Assembly (NCBI RefSeq): GCF_024362765.1
Contig: NZ_CP093302.1
Span: 3,409,564 to 3,473,563 of the forward strand
Length of the DNA: 64,000 bases
DNA from: Alkalihalobacillus sp. LMS6
GTDB taxonomy: Bacteria; Bacillota; Bacilli; Bacillales; Bacillaceae_D
Reading direction: 5' to 3'
Below the pieces are notes generated by a model. That model was given only the letters and a program-made list of their open reading frames with translations, was not told where the DNA came from and did not search any database. Below, piece after piece: positions 8,489 through 17,044 of this stretch. The translations under genes and the position numbers were made by a program. The first letter of the stretch is position 1, and the number at the start of each line of letters is the position of its first letter.

Positions 8489-10072
8489 ATGAAGCAAATG
8501 CAGTTAGGCAAATTTAAAATGAAACGCGCAAGTGTATTAACAGCGGCAGCAGTAATTATGGCCGTACCTCTTTATTCTATCTCGAATCATGATAGCGGAT
8601 TCACACAAGTTGCGAAAGCGGAAACAGCAACAGGAAGTATTGTTGAACCTGAAGTTCATCCAGTTATCTTATATCCTTACAGCAATGACAACAGCATCAT
8701 GGATGTTGAAATACGTTTAGCCGGAAATCTCACTGTTCCACCTGACAACATGACTGATGAGTTGATTTTCACTGTCCAGTTACCTAGTGACATGACTCAT
8801 TTATTTGGAACAGATGTGTTTAATGAAAATTTCCAACTAACGCCAAACCTTACCTTACTTAATGAAGACGGAGAGTTAGTTAGCAGTTACCCAGCAGTAT
8901 CTGCTTCAGACCTTACATACAATGAAACGAACCATTCATTCTCTTTTAATCTTACACAGTATTTAGAATCTCATGACCTACAATTAGAAGGGACAAGCCA
9001 TCGTGTCGATATCACGACAAGGTTTCCAGTCCCGGTTGAAGGCAATGAAGGGGAACACTTTATTCAATCCGCTCTATCCCTTGGCTATCCGAAAAATTTA
9101 GATCATGTATACAGTACAGGTTCGCATACGTTAACCCTTGTTGGGAATGAAGACGATACACCAGATCCTAACGACGATCAATCGGCACCTGATGAAGACG
9201 ATATTGATCCACCATCTCTTCAAAACAGAAGTTTGTTGGACTGGCAGACCCAATATGAAGTCTTTTATACAGGGAATTTAGGTAGCCTTTCACTTAATAG
9301 CTCAATTTCGGAGCCCGTTACAATTAATACGAGTCAGATCGATAACCTTACGTACACATTACAACTGCCTGACGAGCTAGGGCATCTCTTGAAATCTGAG
9401 GAGTTCAGGGTACATGGTTTATTTGGTTTATTTGATGTGCCACTTGTTGGTGAAGACTCCGATTTAATCTTTTATGAGATGGAAGATCCTCCAATATCAA
9501 ATGAATTTGTCTATTTAGATCATGTGACAAATAGTATACATGTTCATTTACAAGAATGGGTGGACCTCCTCGGTTATCAGTTCTCTGATGAAGCGTATCT
9601 CCATACTCATTCAATTCAATTTAACTATCCTCATGATAGCGTAACGGGAACACATGTGATAAAAACCGCTTATACAGATGGAATGATTGATCTTGCACAA
9701 TTAGACAATCAACCAAATGAGCTTCTCATCGATTTTGATTCTGGCAAGCCTACTGATGACGGTTCTCCTGACGATGGAAACGATGATGAAGACCATACCG
9801 AAGAGCCAAAACCTGATTCTGACGATAGCGGTGATAAAGAAGATAAAGAAGACAAAAAAGATAATGAAGATCAGGATGACAAATCAGGTACGCCTACACC
9901 TAAAAATGATACAGATAATATGAAGAAAGACGACACTAAAGACGTTGAAGAAGGTGGAAGACTCCCAAATACAGCGACAAATTATATCCCATCCATTCTC
10001 GGTGGAATGGCGTTAGCTACACTTGGCTTCGTGCTCCGCTTATCAACACGCCTTCGCTCTAAATATCAATAA
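8489..10072 (+). CDS. LPNTA-type sortase-anchored surface protein with two tandem modules
   Basis: A 527-residue secreted protein. Order: signal peptide (residues about 1-45, ending AKAET), module A (about 50-220), acidic Asp/Pro linker, module B (about 250-415), a long Asp/Glu/Lys-rich spacer (about 420-485) and a C-terminal sorting signal (LPNTA near 492, hydrophobic helix, then RLRSKYQ). The two modules share a beta-rich plan: a QLP(S/D)(D/E)…(T/G)HL(F/L) phrase, an N-H-S-(F/I) strand and a final LVG or LLIDFD strand. That suggests duplication of one extracellular domain, perhaps adhesin-like. LPNTA is the pentapeptide of the class D/C sortases; no sortase gene is in the window. ATG 8489 follows GAAGGTG. 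The surface is very acidic, as expected for an alkaliphile or halotolerant host. Confidence 0.78.
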   Translation: MKQMQLGKFKMKRASVLTAAAVIMAVPLYSISNHDSGFTQVAKAETATGSIVEPEVHPVILYPYSNDNSIMDVEIRLAGNLTVPPDNMTDELIFTVQLPSDMTHLFGTDVFNENFQLTPNLTLLNEDGELVSSYPAVSASDLTYNETNHSFSFNLTQYLESHDLQLEGTSHRVDITTRFPVPVEGNEGEHFIQSALSLGYPKNLDHVYSTGSHTLTLVGNEDDTPDPNDDQSAPDEDDIDPPSLQNRSLLDWQTQYEVFYTGNLGSLSLNSSISEPVTINTSQIDNLTYTLQLPDELGHLLKSEEFRVHGLFGLFDVPLVGEDSDLIFYEMEDPPISNEFVYLDHVTNSIHVHLQEWVDLLGYQFSDEAYLHTHSIQFNYPHDSVTGTHVIKTAYTDGMIDLAQLDNQPNELLIDFDSGKPTDDGSPDDGNDDEDHTEEPKPDSDDSGDKEDKEDKKDNEDQDDKSGTPTPKNDTDNMKKDDTKDVEEGGRLPNTATNYIPSILGGMALATLGFVLRLSTRLRSKYQ

Positions 10073-10093
10073 ACGACTCTTTTCTAATGAAAA

Positions 10094-10123
10094 ACTCTGC
10101 AGCCATATTGTTGGCTGCAGAGT
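10094..10123. terminator. Bidirectional 12-bp perfect hairpin terminator
   Basis: ACTCTGCAGCCA pairs perfectly with TGGCTGCAGAGT around a six-base loop. It serves the surface-protein gene on the plus strand and the small minus-strand gene that ends at 10127. Confidence 0.75.
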
Positions 10124-10126
10124 CAT

Positions 10127-10264
10127 TTATTTGTTCACACGCTTTAGTTTGTTTCCAACTTTTCGATATAGATGGCCGTCTTCATCATGGAAGTATTTAA
10201 AACCGATTATGGAAAGTGGTCTCCACGTTTTTGTCCATTTTTTTTCAGAGTGTATGTACCCCAC
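10127..10264 (-). CDS. Small basic protein (45 aa), GTG start
   Basis: A short gene easily missed. On the minus strand GTG 10262-10264 is preceded, seven bases away, by a near-perfect AGAGGAGG. The frame runs to a stop at 10127 just before a bidirectional terminator. The product is very basic and aromatic (motifs KKWTKTWRPL, FKYFHDEDGHLYRK and KLKRVNK), with no membrane span. I do not recognise a family. The strong ribosome-binding site, the terminator and coding-like composition support it as real. Confidence 0.55.
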   Translation of the reverse strand: MGYIHSEKKWTKTWRPLSIIGFKYFHDEDGHLYRKVGNKLKRVNK

Positions 10265-10436
10265 ACGTCTTCCTCCTCTAGTGATCGTCGAACTATCAAT
10301 ATCATTATCTTTATAAAACGTTCAAATTACCAGTGAACATTTAAAGAAAATAATGGTAAGAATGTCGCGTTCAACCACATGTCTTTCATCTTTTTTGATA
10401 CGATATGGCTAACACCTTGTTAACGGAGGAGAAAGT

Positions 10437-10859
10437 ATGAAAATGTGCGGGCGTTCACTTGTCTTATCGTTACTTAGTTTGCTTGTATTCAGTGCGTGCA
10501 CCATAAACCAGCCGACTGATTTCACTGATTTAGAAGGCTTCCCCTCTCAAGACAACATTCGTTCTATAACTGTCATTTCGTTTGCTGAAGAAGACGACTT
10601 AAAACTTGGTATGACCCAACTAGAACCTGAAGTAGCAGCTACATTTTATTCCTTGCTCACTGATGTGGACATACGTAACGGTACCTACGAGGGCGGAGAG
10701 GAATATTCCGTTCGGTTGCAAACAAATGAAGAAACATTCCGCTTCTTACTTAATGAACATGGCAATATCTTGATTAACGGGGAAGCCTTTCATGGTACAA
10801 ATACAGAAGAGCTTCTTTCCTTTATCCAACATGTAGACGACTGGGACTACCTTGAATAA
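10437..10859 (+). CDS. Putative lipoprotein, 140 aa
   Basis: An N-terminal signal with lipobox VFSAC (Cys about residue 21) predicts lipid anchoring on the outer face of the membrane. The mature part is small, acidic and without a recognised domain. It contains a strand-rich middle with EYSVRLQTNEETFRFLLNEHG and ends FIQHVDDWDYLE. The ATG follows GGAGGAGAAAGT. It is 17 bases upstream of a second, larger lipoprotein gene, so the two are likely cotranscribed. Confidence 0.65.
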   Translation: MKMCGRSLVLSLLSLLVFSACTINQPTDFTDLEGFPSQDNIRSITVISFAEEDDLKLGMTQLEPEVAATFYSLLTDVDIRNGTYEGGEEYSVRLQTNEETFRFLLNEHGNILINGEAFHGTNTEELLSFIQHVDDWDYLE

Positions 10860-10876
10860 AAAAATATGGAGGGTTC

Positions 10877-12139
10877 ATGAAAAAACAATTTATCCCTATA
10901 GGCTTAGCCGTTGTGCTCCTATCTGCTTGTTCATCCCAAGACCAAAACGAGGAAACGGTTACGTACAGCTATGACTACCATGTCTATAACCGTACGCCAG
11001 ATTTAAACGTGGATGATCAATTGCGTCAATACATTATTCCGTCAGCCTATGAAATCACGATGGATGAGTCATTTGATCGCGTGACCCGCTATCATTCTGG
11101 GCTCCCGCCATCCAATATGTTGTTTTGGCATAAACAAATATTCAACGAAATGAAAGCAAACATCGAAACGACAGCTTCCCTCGATGATCTTAAAACGGAG
11201 TTGCCGACATTAGAAATTCTGACAGAAAACAAGTACCAGCAATTCATCCTCACAAATGTTGATGACGTCCTTGAGAATCCAAACGATGATGAGATCGAAC
11301 AAATGTTAGATGAGTTTTTAGAAACGGTTGAAAATCCACCAGATGAGCACTTGGAGCAATATATCGATGAAATGCTGTCATTCAGTTTAAAAGACGCTAC
11401 ATTTACGGAAATGGACGAGCCAATTGGCTTGTTTTCACATCAGATCGATTACGATGAAGATTCATATGAACATATTGCCTTTGTTGGGGAAACCAACACC
11501 ACATATGTCACGGCTACCGTAACGATTCCGAACAATGAAACCGAAGAATATCGGCCAATTATGGATGATGCTCTCCATCATCTTACATTTGATCCAACTG
11601 AGTTTAGAGACAATCCGAACTACGACTTCGTTAACCCGATTAAGTATGATCCAGAAGGATTTGGAGACAGTTTCCCTGACGCAAAATTCTCCTTTCGGGC
11701 ACCGTCCATGGCACAGTTTAGCCATTCATCACCCAGTGTGAACCCGTACAGCTTCAATTTCTCTCATTATTATTCAGACTCTGAAACGTTGGATCAGCAA
11801 AATAATGTGTCAAGCTTGTCTGTAAGTGTAGAGGAACGAGGCGAACAAAGTCGAGAAACGGAAGCTAGAGCCCAACGTCCACAGGACTTTGTTGTCCATG
11901 ATGAAGATGAAGTCGTTGAAATCGACGCTATGCACAAAGACGAAACAATGGATAATGGGCTCTTCACAACTGCTATGCGAATCGAGTATAAAAGTGGCTT
12001 CGAAGAGTATCAGTTTCTTTATGAAACCGATGACCATGTGTTTGAAATTGAATTTACTCTCTCGCCTAATTCAATCGAGGCTGACGACCTTTTAAATGAA
12101 TACATGCGTGTTGTACAATCTTTTGAGCTAGAGACATAG
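10877..12139 (+). CDS. Putative lipoprotein, 420 aa
   Basis: Starts behind ATGGAGGG. The signal peptide has lipobox LLSAC (Cys at residue 18) and is followed by a polar linker (SSQDQNEE). The 400-residue mature portion is strongly acidic, with many Asp/Glu and Asn/His, and contains two similar-looking beta-rich stretches (ending MDDALHHLTFDP and MRVVQSFELET). That pattern resembles repeated PsbP/DUF-type lipid or ligand folds but is not diagnostic. No catalytic motif seen. Second gene of a two-lipoprotein unit, closed by a terminator. Confidence 0.65.
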   Translation: MKKQFIPIGLAVVLLSACSSQDQNEETVTYSYDYHVYNRTPDLNVDDQLRQYIIPSAYEITMDESFDRVTRYHSGLPPSNMLFWHKQIFNEMKANIETTASLDDLKTELPTLEILTENKYQQFILTNVDDVLENPNDDEIEQMLDEFLETVENPPDEHLEQYIDEMLSFSLKDATFTEMDEPIGLFSHQIDYDEDSYEHIAFVGETNTTYVTATVTIPNNETEEYRPIMDDALHHLTFDPTEFRDNPNYDFVNPIKYDPEGFGDSFPDAKFSFRAPSMAQFSHSSPSVNPYSFNFSHYYSDSETLDQQNNVSSLSVSVEERGEQSRETEARAQRPQDFVVHDEDEVVEIDAMHKDETMDNGLFTTAMRIEYKSGFEEYQFLYETDDHVFEIEFTLSPNSIEADDLLNEYMRVVQSFELET

Positions 12140-12168
12140 CCGGCCTCTTTTTTTCGAGGTCGGTTTTT
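12140..12168 (+). terminator. Intrinsic terminator of the lipoprotein operon
   Basis: The CCGGCCTC / GAGGTCGG stem (one G-T wobble) is followed by TTTTT. Confidence 0.75.
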
Positions 12169-12195
12169 CATTTCAAAAAATACGCCAAACTTAAT

Positions 12196-12210
12196 TGATA
12201 ATGATTATCA
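12196..12210 (+). promoter_or_regulatory. Fur box
   Basis: TGATAAT-G-ATTATCA is a perfect 7-1-7 palindrome identical to the Bacillus Fur consensus. It sits just before a TATACT -10 element (about 12217) of the following reductase gene, so iron sufficiency should repress it. Confidence 0.9.
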
Positions 12211-12262
12211 TTTTTAGTATACTAAGGACTAGCAGATAGCTCATTAAAAAGGAGACGATCAC

Positions 12263-12979
12263 ATGCAGATTTATTGGACGAAGATTAATCAGATTATTGA
12301 TGAAACACCGGAAGTAAAAACATATATGCTCGATACCCCTGAAGGATTCACGTGGGAAGAAGGCTCTCACACCCATTTTGCTTTTGAAGGCTTTAATGCT
12401 GGCGAAAAGCCGAACCGCAGCTTGATTCGCCACATGTCGATCTCCACATTGCCTCATGAACAATCGATTGGGATTACGACACGTATTAAAGAACAATGCT
12501 CAGAATTTAAATCCATCTTACGGAATCTTGGTATTGGCGATGAAGTCGCGATTTTTAAAACCCATTCCAACGTACCGTTAAAGCGCGAAAACAAAAATGT
12601 CTACTTATTATCAGCAGGCGTGGGCCTTGCGACATTCCGTCCGCTTGTGCTCGATTATTTTGACCGTGCGGATCACGTCAATCAGATTCATTCCCTTAAT
12701 GTCGATTCATCGAAAGACTACTTATTCCCAAGCATTTTTAAAACGACAGCCGACAAGCATTTCACCGCACAATTCGTTGACAATCGCAAAACGTATTATG
12801 AAGAAGTGGAAAAACTCACGTCTGACGAAAACGGCCTTTTCTACATTGTCGGTAGCGATGAATTTCTACAAGAGACGATTAACCTGCTCCGGACAAACGG
12901 CGTTCAACCAGAACAAATCATGCTTGATAAGCACGAACAGCAACTGGCCACTTTTTTATCAGAAGAAGTAACTAATTGA
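12263..12979 (+). CDS. Iron-regulated ferredoxin-NADP reductase-type flavoprotein
   Basis: A 238-residue flavin reductase of the FNR fold. The N-terminal half is the FAD-binding barrel, with the flavin motif RHMSISTLPHE (residues about 55-65). The C-terminal half is the NAD(P)-binding domain, with the GVGLATFRPLVLDYF phrase near 119-133 and the terminal (V/I)GSDEFLQ segment near 194. There is no heme or 2Fe-2S domain, so electrons must go to a separate partner. The perfect Fur box upstream makes a ferric-siderophore or heme-release reductase the likeliest role. Monocistronic: own promoter, and a terminator 10 bases after the stop. Confidence 0.75.
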   Translation: MQIYWTKINQIIDETPEVKTYMLDTPEGFTWEEGSHTHFAFEGFNAGEKPNRSLIRHMSISTLPHEQSIGITTRIKEQCSEFKSILRNLGIGDEVAIFKTHSNVPLKRENKNVYLLSAGVGLATFRPLVLDYFDRADHVNQIHSLNVDSSKDYLFPSIFKTTADKHFTAQFVDNRKTYYEEVEKLTSDENGLFYIVGSDEFLQETINLLRTNGVQPEQIMLDKHEQQLATFLSEEVTN

Positions 12980-12988
12980 ATCGTGAAA

Positions 12989-13025
12989 AAACCAGCAGAA
13001 TCTAATCCTCTGCTGGTTTCTTTTT
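12989..13025. terminator. Bidirectional terminator
   Basis: AAACCAGCAGA (12989-12999) and TCTGCTGGTTT (13009-13019) form a perfect 11-bp stem followed by a T-rich run. It is shared by the reductase and the convergent GntP gene. Confidence 0.8.
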
Positions 13026-14379
13026 ATACGAGAATGACCCACAAAATCATCGTTATGACAATGGTGACAATTCCTTGCAAGAGCGTTGCCATCGTTTGTG
13101 CTTTATACGCATCGTTCACGGTCATTCCGGTAAATTGCGTCACGACCCAGAAGTAGCTGTCATTAACGTGCGACACCGTCATTGCACCGGCGCCCACAGC
13201 CATCACCACAAGGGCTAATGGAACTGCTCCTTCAATCCCCATCACAGGCAACATTGGTGCAACCAAGGATGACGTGATGACGAGTGCGGTTGTCGAAGAA
13301 CCTTGTGCTGTCTTTAATGCCGCTGCAATCAAGAATGGCACGAGCAAAAACATCGCTCCTGTAAACATTCCGCCGATCTCCCAGTTTTGAATAATTTCTT
13401 CTACACCTGAATTGCGAATAACGGTACCAAATGACCCGCCGACACCTGTAATTAACAACACAGGCGCAGCATCTTTTAACGCTTGCCCGACCCAGCCATT
13501 CAGCGTTTCTTCATTAAAAGCTGGAAGTAATGGCAGGGCTGCAATCACACCTACTAAAAGCGCAATGACTGGTTTTCCTAAGAAAACAAAGAACGACGCT
13601 ATGCCGTTATCCACTTCGGCAACAGTCAATATTGAGCCGACTGCAATTAAAAGAATTGGCAAGAGAATGGGCAAAAATGCTGAGAAGGTTGATGGCATTT
13701 TTCCAAATGAAGCAACGACTTTATCGTAATCGAATTCTTCACCGGTTGCCGATACATCTTCAGGTACCTCAATCTTCGTTGCCACTTTAATCGACCAGAG
13801 ATAGCCGACTAACGTTGCAGGCACAGCGACGATGAACCCTATGAAGATCACCGTTCCTAAATAAGCATCTGCGCCAAGATTCCCTGCCGCTGCGATTGGT
13901 CCTGGCGTTGGTGGAACGAGTGTATGCGTTGCATAAAGCCCTGTTGCTAGTGCTACAGACATGGAAGCCATTGAAACTTTCGCTCGTTTTGATAGCGCTT
14001 TCCTTAAACTGTTTAAAATAATAAATCCAGAATCACAAAATACAGGAATCGATACAATAAAGCCAATAATGCTCATTGCCAGCTGAGGATGCTTTGGTCC
14101 TACAATTCGAAGGACAACCTCTGCCATTCGATACGCCGCACCAGCTTTTTCAAGAATGACGCCAATAATGGTACCGAACACAATAACAAGACCAATACTC
14201 ATTAACAGATTTCCAAAACCGGAATTAATGCTTTCAACGATTAAATCAAATGACATTCCCGATGCAAACCCTACAAATAGCGTTCCCATTAATAAGGATA
14301 AGAACGGATGAACCTTAAATTTGGACGTTGCAACGATAATGAGCAGAACCCCTAAGGCAATAATAAAAAATAACATCAA
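13024..14379 (-). CDS. GntP-family permease, probably for glycerate or a related hydroxy acid
   Basis: A 451-residue proton-coupled permease with about 12-14 helices. Family features include the N-terminal KVHPFLSLLMGTLFVG, VIPVFCDSGFIILNSL-type sequence (FCDSGF near residue 113), TPGPIAAAGNLG near 155 and the C-terminal SHVNDSYFWVVTQF. GntP members carry gluconate, idonate, fructuronate or glycerate. The gene sits 42 bases downstream of glycerate kinase and opposite a CdaR activator, which points to D-glycerate (or a sugar diacid feeding it) as the substrate. Confidence 0.88.
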   Translation of the reverse strand: MMLFFIIALGVLLIIVATSKFKVHPFLSLLMGTLFVGFASGMSFDLIVESINSGFGNLLMSIGLVIVFGTIIGVILEKAGAAYRMAEVVLRIVGPKHPQLAMSIIGFIVSIPVFCDSGFIILNSLRKALSKRAKVSMASMSVALATGLYATHTLVPPTPGPIAAAGNLGADAYLGTVIFIGFIVAVPATLVGYLWSIKVATKIEVPEDVSATGEEFDYDKVVASFGKMPSTFSAFLPILLPILLIAVGSILTVAEVDNGIASFFVFLGKPVIALLVGVIAALPLLPAFNEETLNGWVGQALKDAAPVLLITGVGGSFGTVIRNSGVEEIIQNWEIGGMFTGAMFLLVPFLIAAALKTAQGSSTTALVITSSLVAPMLPVMGIEGAVPLALVVMAVGAGAMTVSHVNDSYFWVVTQFTGMTVNDAYKAQTMATLLQGIVTIVITMILWVILV

Positions 14380-14421
14380 CCTAACCCCCTTTTAGAGCAG
14401 GCATGTCAACCTGCTCCTTAT

Positions 14422-15558
14422 TTAGTTTCGAGATGCAAAAAACGTTCGAACGACTTGCTCTGTCGCAAACGCGACGTATTCCTCGCAATGCTCAATCGCC
14501 TGCTGCAAATCCATTGGCCTGTTTACAATACTGAAGACGCTTGTGATTCCGTATTGATAGAGTTCTTCAATCCCTTGCCCAACGGAACCTGCAATCGCAA
14601 TAACCGGAATTCCCTTCTTCTTTGCCGCTTCTGCTACGCCCATCGGTGTTTTACCTGAAGCAGTCTGGTAATCAATCTGCCCTTCTCCTGTTAACACAAG
14701 ATCCGCGCCTTCAAGTTTTTGCTCCAAACCTGTATAGTCAATCACAAGATCAATGCCTCGCTTCATCGACGATGGGAAGAACGCTTGAAAGGCTCCACCA
14801 ATCCCGCCAGCAGCGCCTGCCCCTGCTCGATCATGAAGACGAATCGTTGTCTTTTCTTCGATTAAATCAGCCCACTTCGTTAAATGGCGATCCAGCGTTG
14901 CGACCATCTCTGGTGTCGCTCCTTTTTGCGGACCAAACACTGCTGATGCGCCTGTTGGACCAACGAAAGGATTTTGCACATCCGATGCAATCATAAAAGT
15001 CGATTGAGCAATTCGTTTATCAAAAAGAGAATCGTCAATAGAAGCGATGCGTCCGATCTCTTCCCCGCCAAATCCAACAGCTTTTCCATCTCGATCTAAC
15101 AGCTTCATCCCAAGCGCTTGAAGCATGCCCGCTCCTCCATCGTTGGTCGCGCTCCCGCCGACTGCTAAAATAAAGGATTGATAGCCAGCATCTAAAGCCG
15201 CCTTGATAAGCTCTCCAGTGCCATATGTTGTCGTTACCATGGGGTTACGCTCATCCGACGGAATCAATACAAGTCCTGACGCGCTTGCCATTTCAATGAC
15301 ACACGTCTCGTTATCGCCTAATACCCCATACTCGGCTTTTACCGGCTGACACGTCGGACCTTTCACCATCACGGCTACTTTTTTTCCGCCTGTCGCAGCA
15401 ACAAGGCTATCCATCGTGCCTTCTCCTCCGTCCGCAGCAGGAACCAAAACTGTCTCCGCTCCTGGAAGCGCTTTCGAAATCGCCCGTTCCATAACCGCCG
15501 CCACCTCGACAGCGGACAAGCTTCCTTTAAAAGAGTCTGGTGCAATCACTAGTTTCAT
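14422..15558 (-). CDS. glxK: Glycerate kinase (GlxK/GarK family)
   Basis: A 378-residue class-I glycerate kinase that phosphorylates D-glycerate with ATP, giving 2- or 3-phosphoglycerate for glycolysis. The diagnostic opening is MKLVIAPDSFKGSLSA. Other motifs are VPAADGGEGTMDSLV (about 41-55), GGSATNDGGAGMLQALG (about 131-147), RAGAGAAGGIGGAFQAF (about 245-260) and TGEGQIDYQTASGKTP (about 290-305). It forms an operon with the GntP permease and diverges from cdaR across a 166-base promoter region. Confidence 0.93.
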   Translation of the reverse strand: MKLVIAPDSFKGSLSAVEVAAVMERAISKALPGAETVLVPAADGGEGTMDSLVAATGGKKVAVMVKGPTCQPVKAEYGVLGDNETCVIEMASASGLVLIPSDERNPMVTTTYGTGELIKAALDAGYQSFILAVGGSATNDGGAGMLQALGMKLLDRDGKAVGFGGEEIGRIASIDDSLFDKRIAQSTFMIASDVQNPFVGPTGASAVFGPQKGATPEMVATLDRHLTKWADLIEEKTTIRLHDRAGAGAAGGIGGAFQAFFPSSMKRGIDLVIDYTGLEQKLEGADLVLTGEGQIDYQTASGKTPMGVAEAAKKKGIPVIAIAGSVGQGIEELYQYGITSVFSIVNRPMDLQQAIEHCEEYVAFATEQVVRTFFASRN

Positions 15559-15616
15559 GTTGTAACCACCTTACCTATTTCGTATAGTTTCCATTATAAT
15601 TTGCATAGAAGGATTA

Positions 15617-15631
15617 ATCATCGTGCATGAT
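15617..15631. promoter_or_regulatory. Small inverted repeat in the glxK/cdaR divergent promoter
   Basis: ATCAT-CGTGC-ATGAT lies midway between the divergent genes and is a possible CdaR binding site. The arms are only five bases, so the evidence is weak. Confidence 0.3.
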
Positions 15632-15724
15632 AGACAAAAAAGAAGCCTTTTTTGTATCATTATTTGTGTATGAATGAATTATTTTTAAAAAAGACGACAT
15701 CCCTTGTGAAAAGGAGGCGCGCAC

Positions 15725-16822
15725 ATGTTAACAAACGACATTGCGATTGAAGTCGTGGAACAAACCACACGACGATTAAACCGACACATTAATATCATGA
15801 ATCATAACGGCATGATTCTCGCCTCATCAGACCCCACTCGCGTCAATCAAATTCATGACGGTGCCGTTCACGTGTTGAAAACAGGCGAAAGTTTGACCAT
15901 CCACAAAAAAGATCGTGCGAAATGGATGACCGCAAAGCCTGGAATCAACTTGCCGATTGAATTCCAAGGCACGATAATCGGCGTCATTGGCATTACAGGT
16001 AATCCAGCTGAGATTTGGGAGTTTGGCGAGCTCGTCAAAATGAACACCGAAATGATGATCACCCAAGCCCATCTGTTTGAACAATCCGAGTGGAAACAGC
16101 GCGTACGCGATCAACTCTTTCATGAGCTCATTCAGGAAAACGCGTCGCCACAATCATTGACAAATAAGGCAAAACAAGCAACGTTCCAGCTTGTCCCTCC
16201 TTTTCAAGTTAGCCTAATTCGCGCAAATGCCGTCAACATGAAGCGAAGCGTGCTGCTGAATCTCCTGTCCACAATTTTCAATGAACAAACGACCTTAATT
16301 GGCTATGCAACAGTGGATCAAGTTTATTTGTTAACGACGGCACAGCATTCTGACACCGTATCAAAAAAGGTGCAAAAGCTTCACGCTCTGCTCCAGCAAA
16401 AAAACGTCTCGGTTCACATCGCTACAGGCACTGCCCGGGATGACCTTTCTTCGATTGCGTCATCTTATCAAGAAGCGAAGGCTGGGCTTGAATTAGGGAA
16501 AGGACCGGTCACATCTTTTCATGAAATTCAAACGCGAGCGTTATTGCGTGAAATGCCATCGCAGTCGCAAAAACACTACTATGAATCCATTTTAGGAGAC
16601 CTAGCGGAAAAATACCTCGACACCCTTGAACATTTTTTCACACACAACGGCAATATAGGTGAGTGCGCCAAATCGATGTTTATCCACCGCAACTCCCTCG
16701 TGTATCGTTTAAAGAAAATTCACGACAGCACAGGCTACGACCCACAACGGTTTGACGATTCTGTTCCCCTCCAAATCGCCATTTGGTTGAAACGATTGAA
16801 CGAAGACGAGATACGCCTTTAA
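15725..16822 (+). CDS. cdaR: CdaR-family sugar-diacid/glycerate regulator
   Basis: A 365-residue activator. Residues about 5-135 form the putative sugar-diacid recognition domain (NRHINIMNHNGMILASSD… and GVIGITGNPAEI). A middle linker domain follows, and then the PucR-type helix-turn-helix near the C-terminus (GECAKSMFIHRNSLVYRLKKI, about 315-340). Members sense glycerate or glucarate and switch on uptake and glycerate kinase genes. It is divergent from glxK-gntP, matching that role. The ATG is preceded by AAAGGAGGCGCGCAC. Confidence 0.88.
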   Translation: MLTNDIAIEVVEQTTRRLNRHINIMNHNGMILASSDPTRVNQIHDGAVHVLKTGESLTIHKKDRAKWMTAKPGINLPIEFQGTIIGVIGITGNPAEIWEFGELVKMNTEMMITQAHLFEQSEWKQRVRDQLFHELIQENASPQSLTNKAKQATFQLVPPFQVSLIRANAVNMKRSVLLNLLSTIFNEQTTLIGYATVDQVYLLTTAQHSDTVSKKVQKLHALLQQKNVSVHIATGTARDDLSSIASSYQEAKAGLELGKGPVTSFHEIQTRALLREMPSQSQKHYYESILGDLAEKYLDTLEHFFTHNGNIGECAKSMFIHRNSLVYRLKKIHDSTGYDPQRFDDSVPLQIAIWLKRLNEDEIRL

Positions 16823-17044
16823 AAAAACCTCTAACGACAGACGAAACCCTCCGTTCAGACTGTCACTCTTCGGGAGTCGCCGTCTGAGGCCTTCATCAAC
16901 ACAAGAGTGTAATCGTCCCCCTTCTACGACTTTTGTCTGAGGTCCCCTCATGCAAATTTCTTACTTCCCCCTCCCCCTTTTCAACGATTCAAAACATTCC
17001 CCTCTTTCGTACAATGAAAGGAACAAAACGAAGGAGTGAATGAA

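Noticed and set aside
16823-17030. Possible structured RNA after cdaR, with repeated CCTCAGAC on the minus strand
   Set aside because: Short repeats and weak stems only; no recognisable class, promoter or terminator arrangement.
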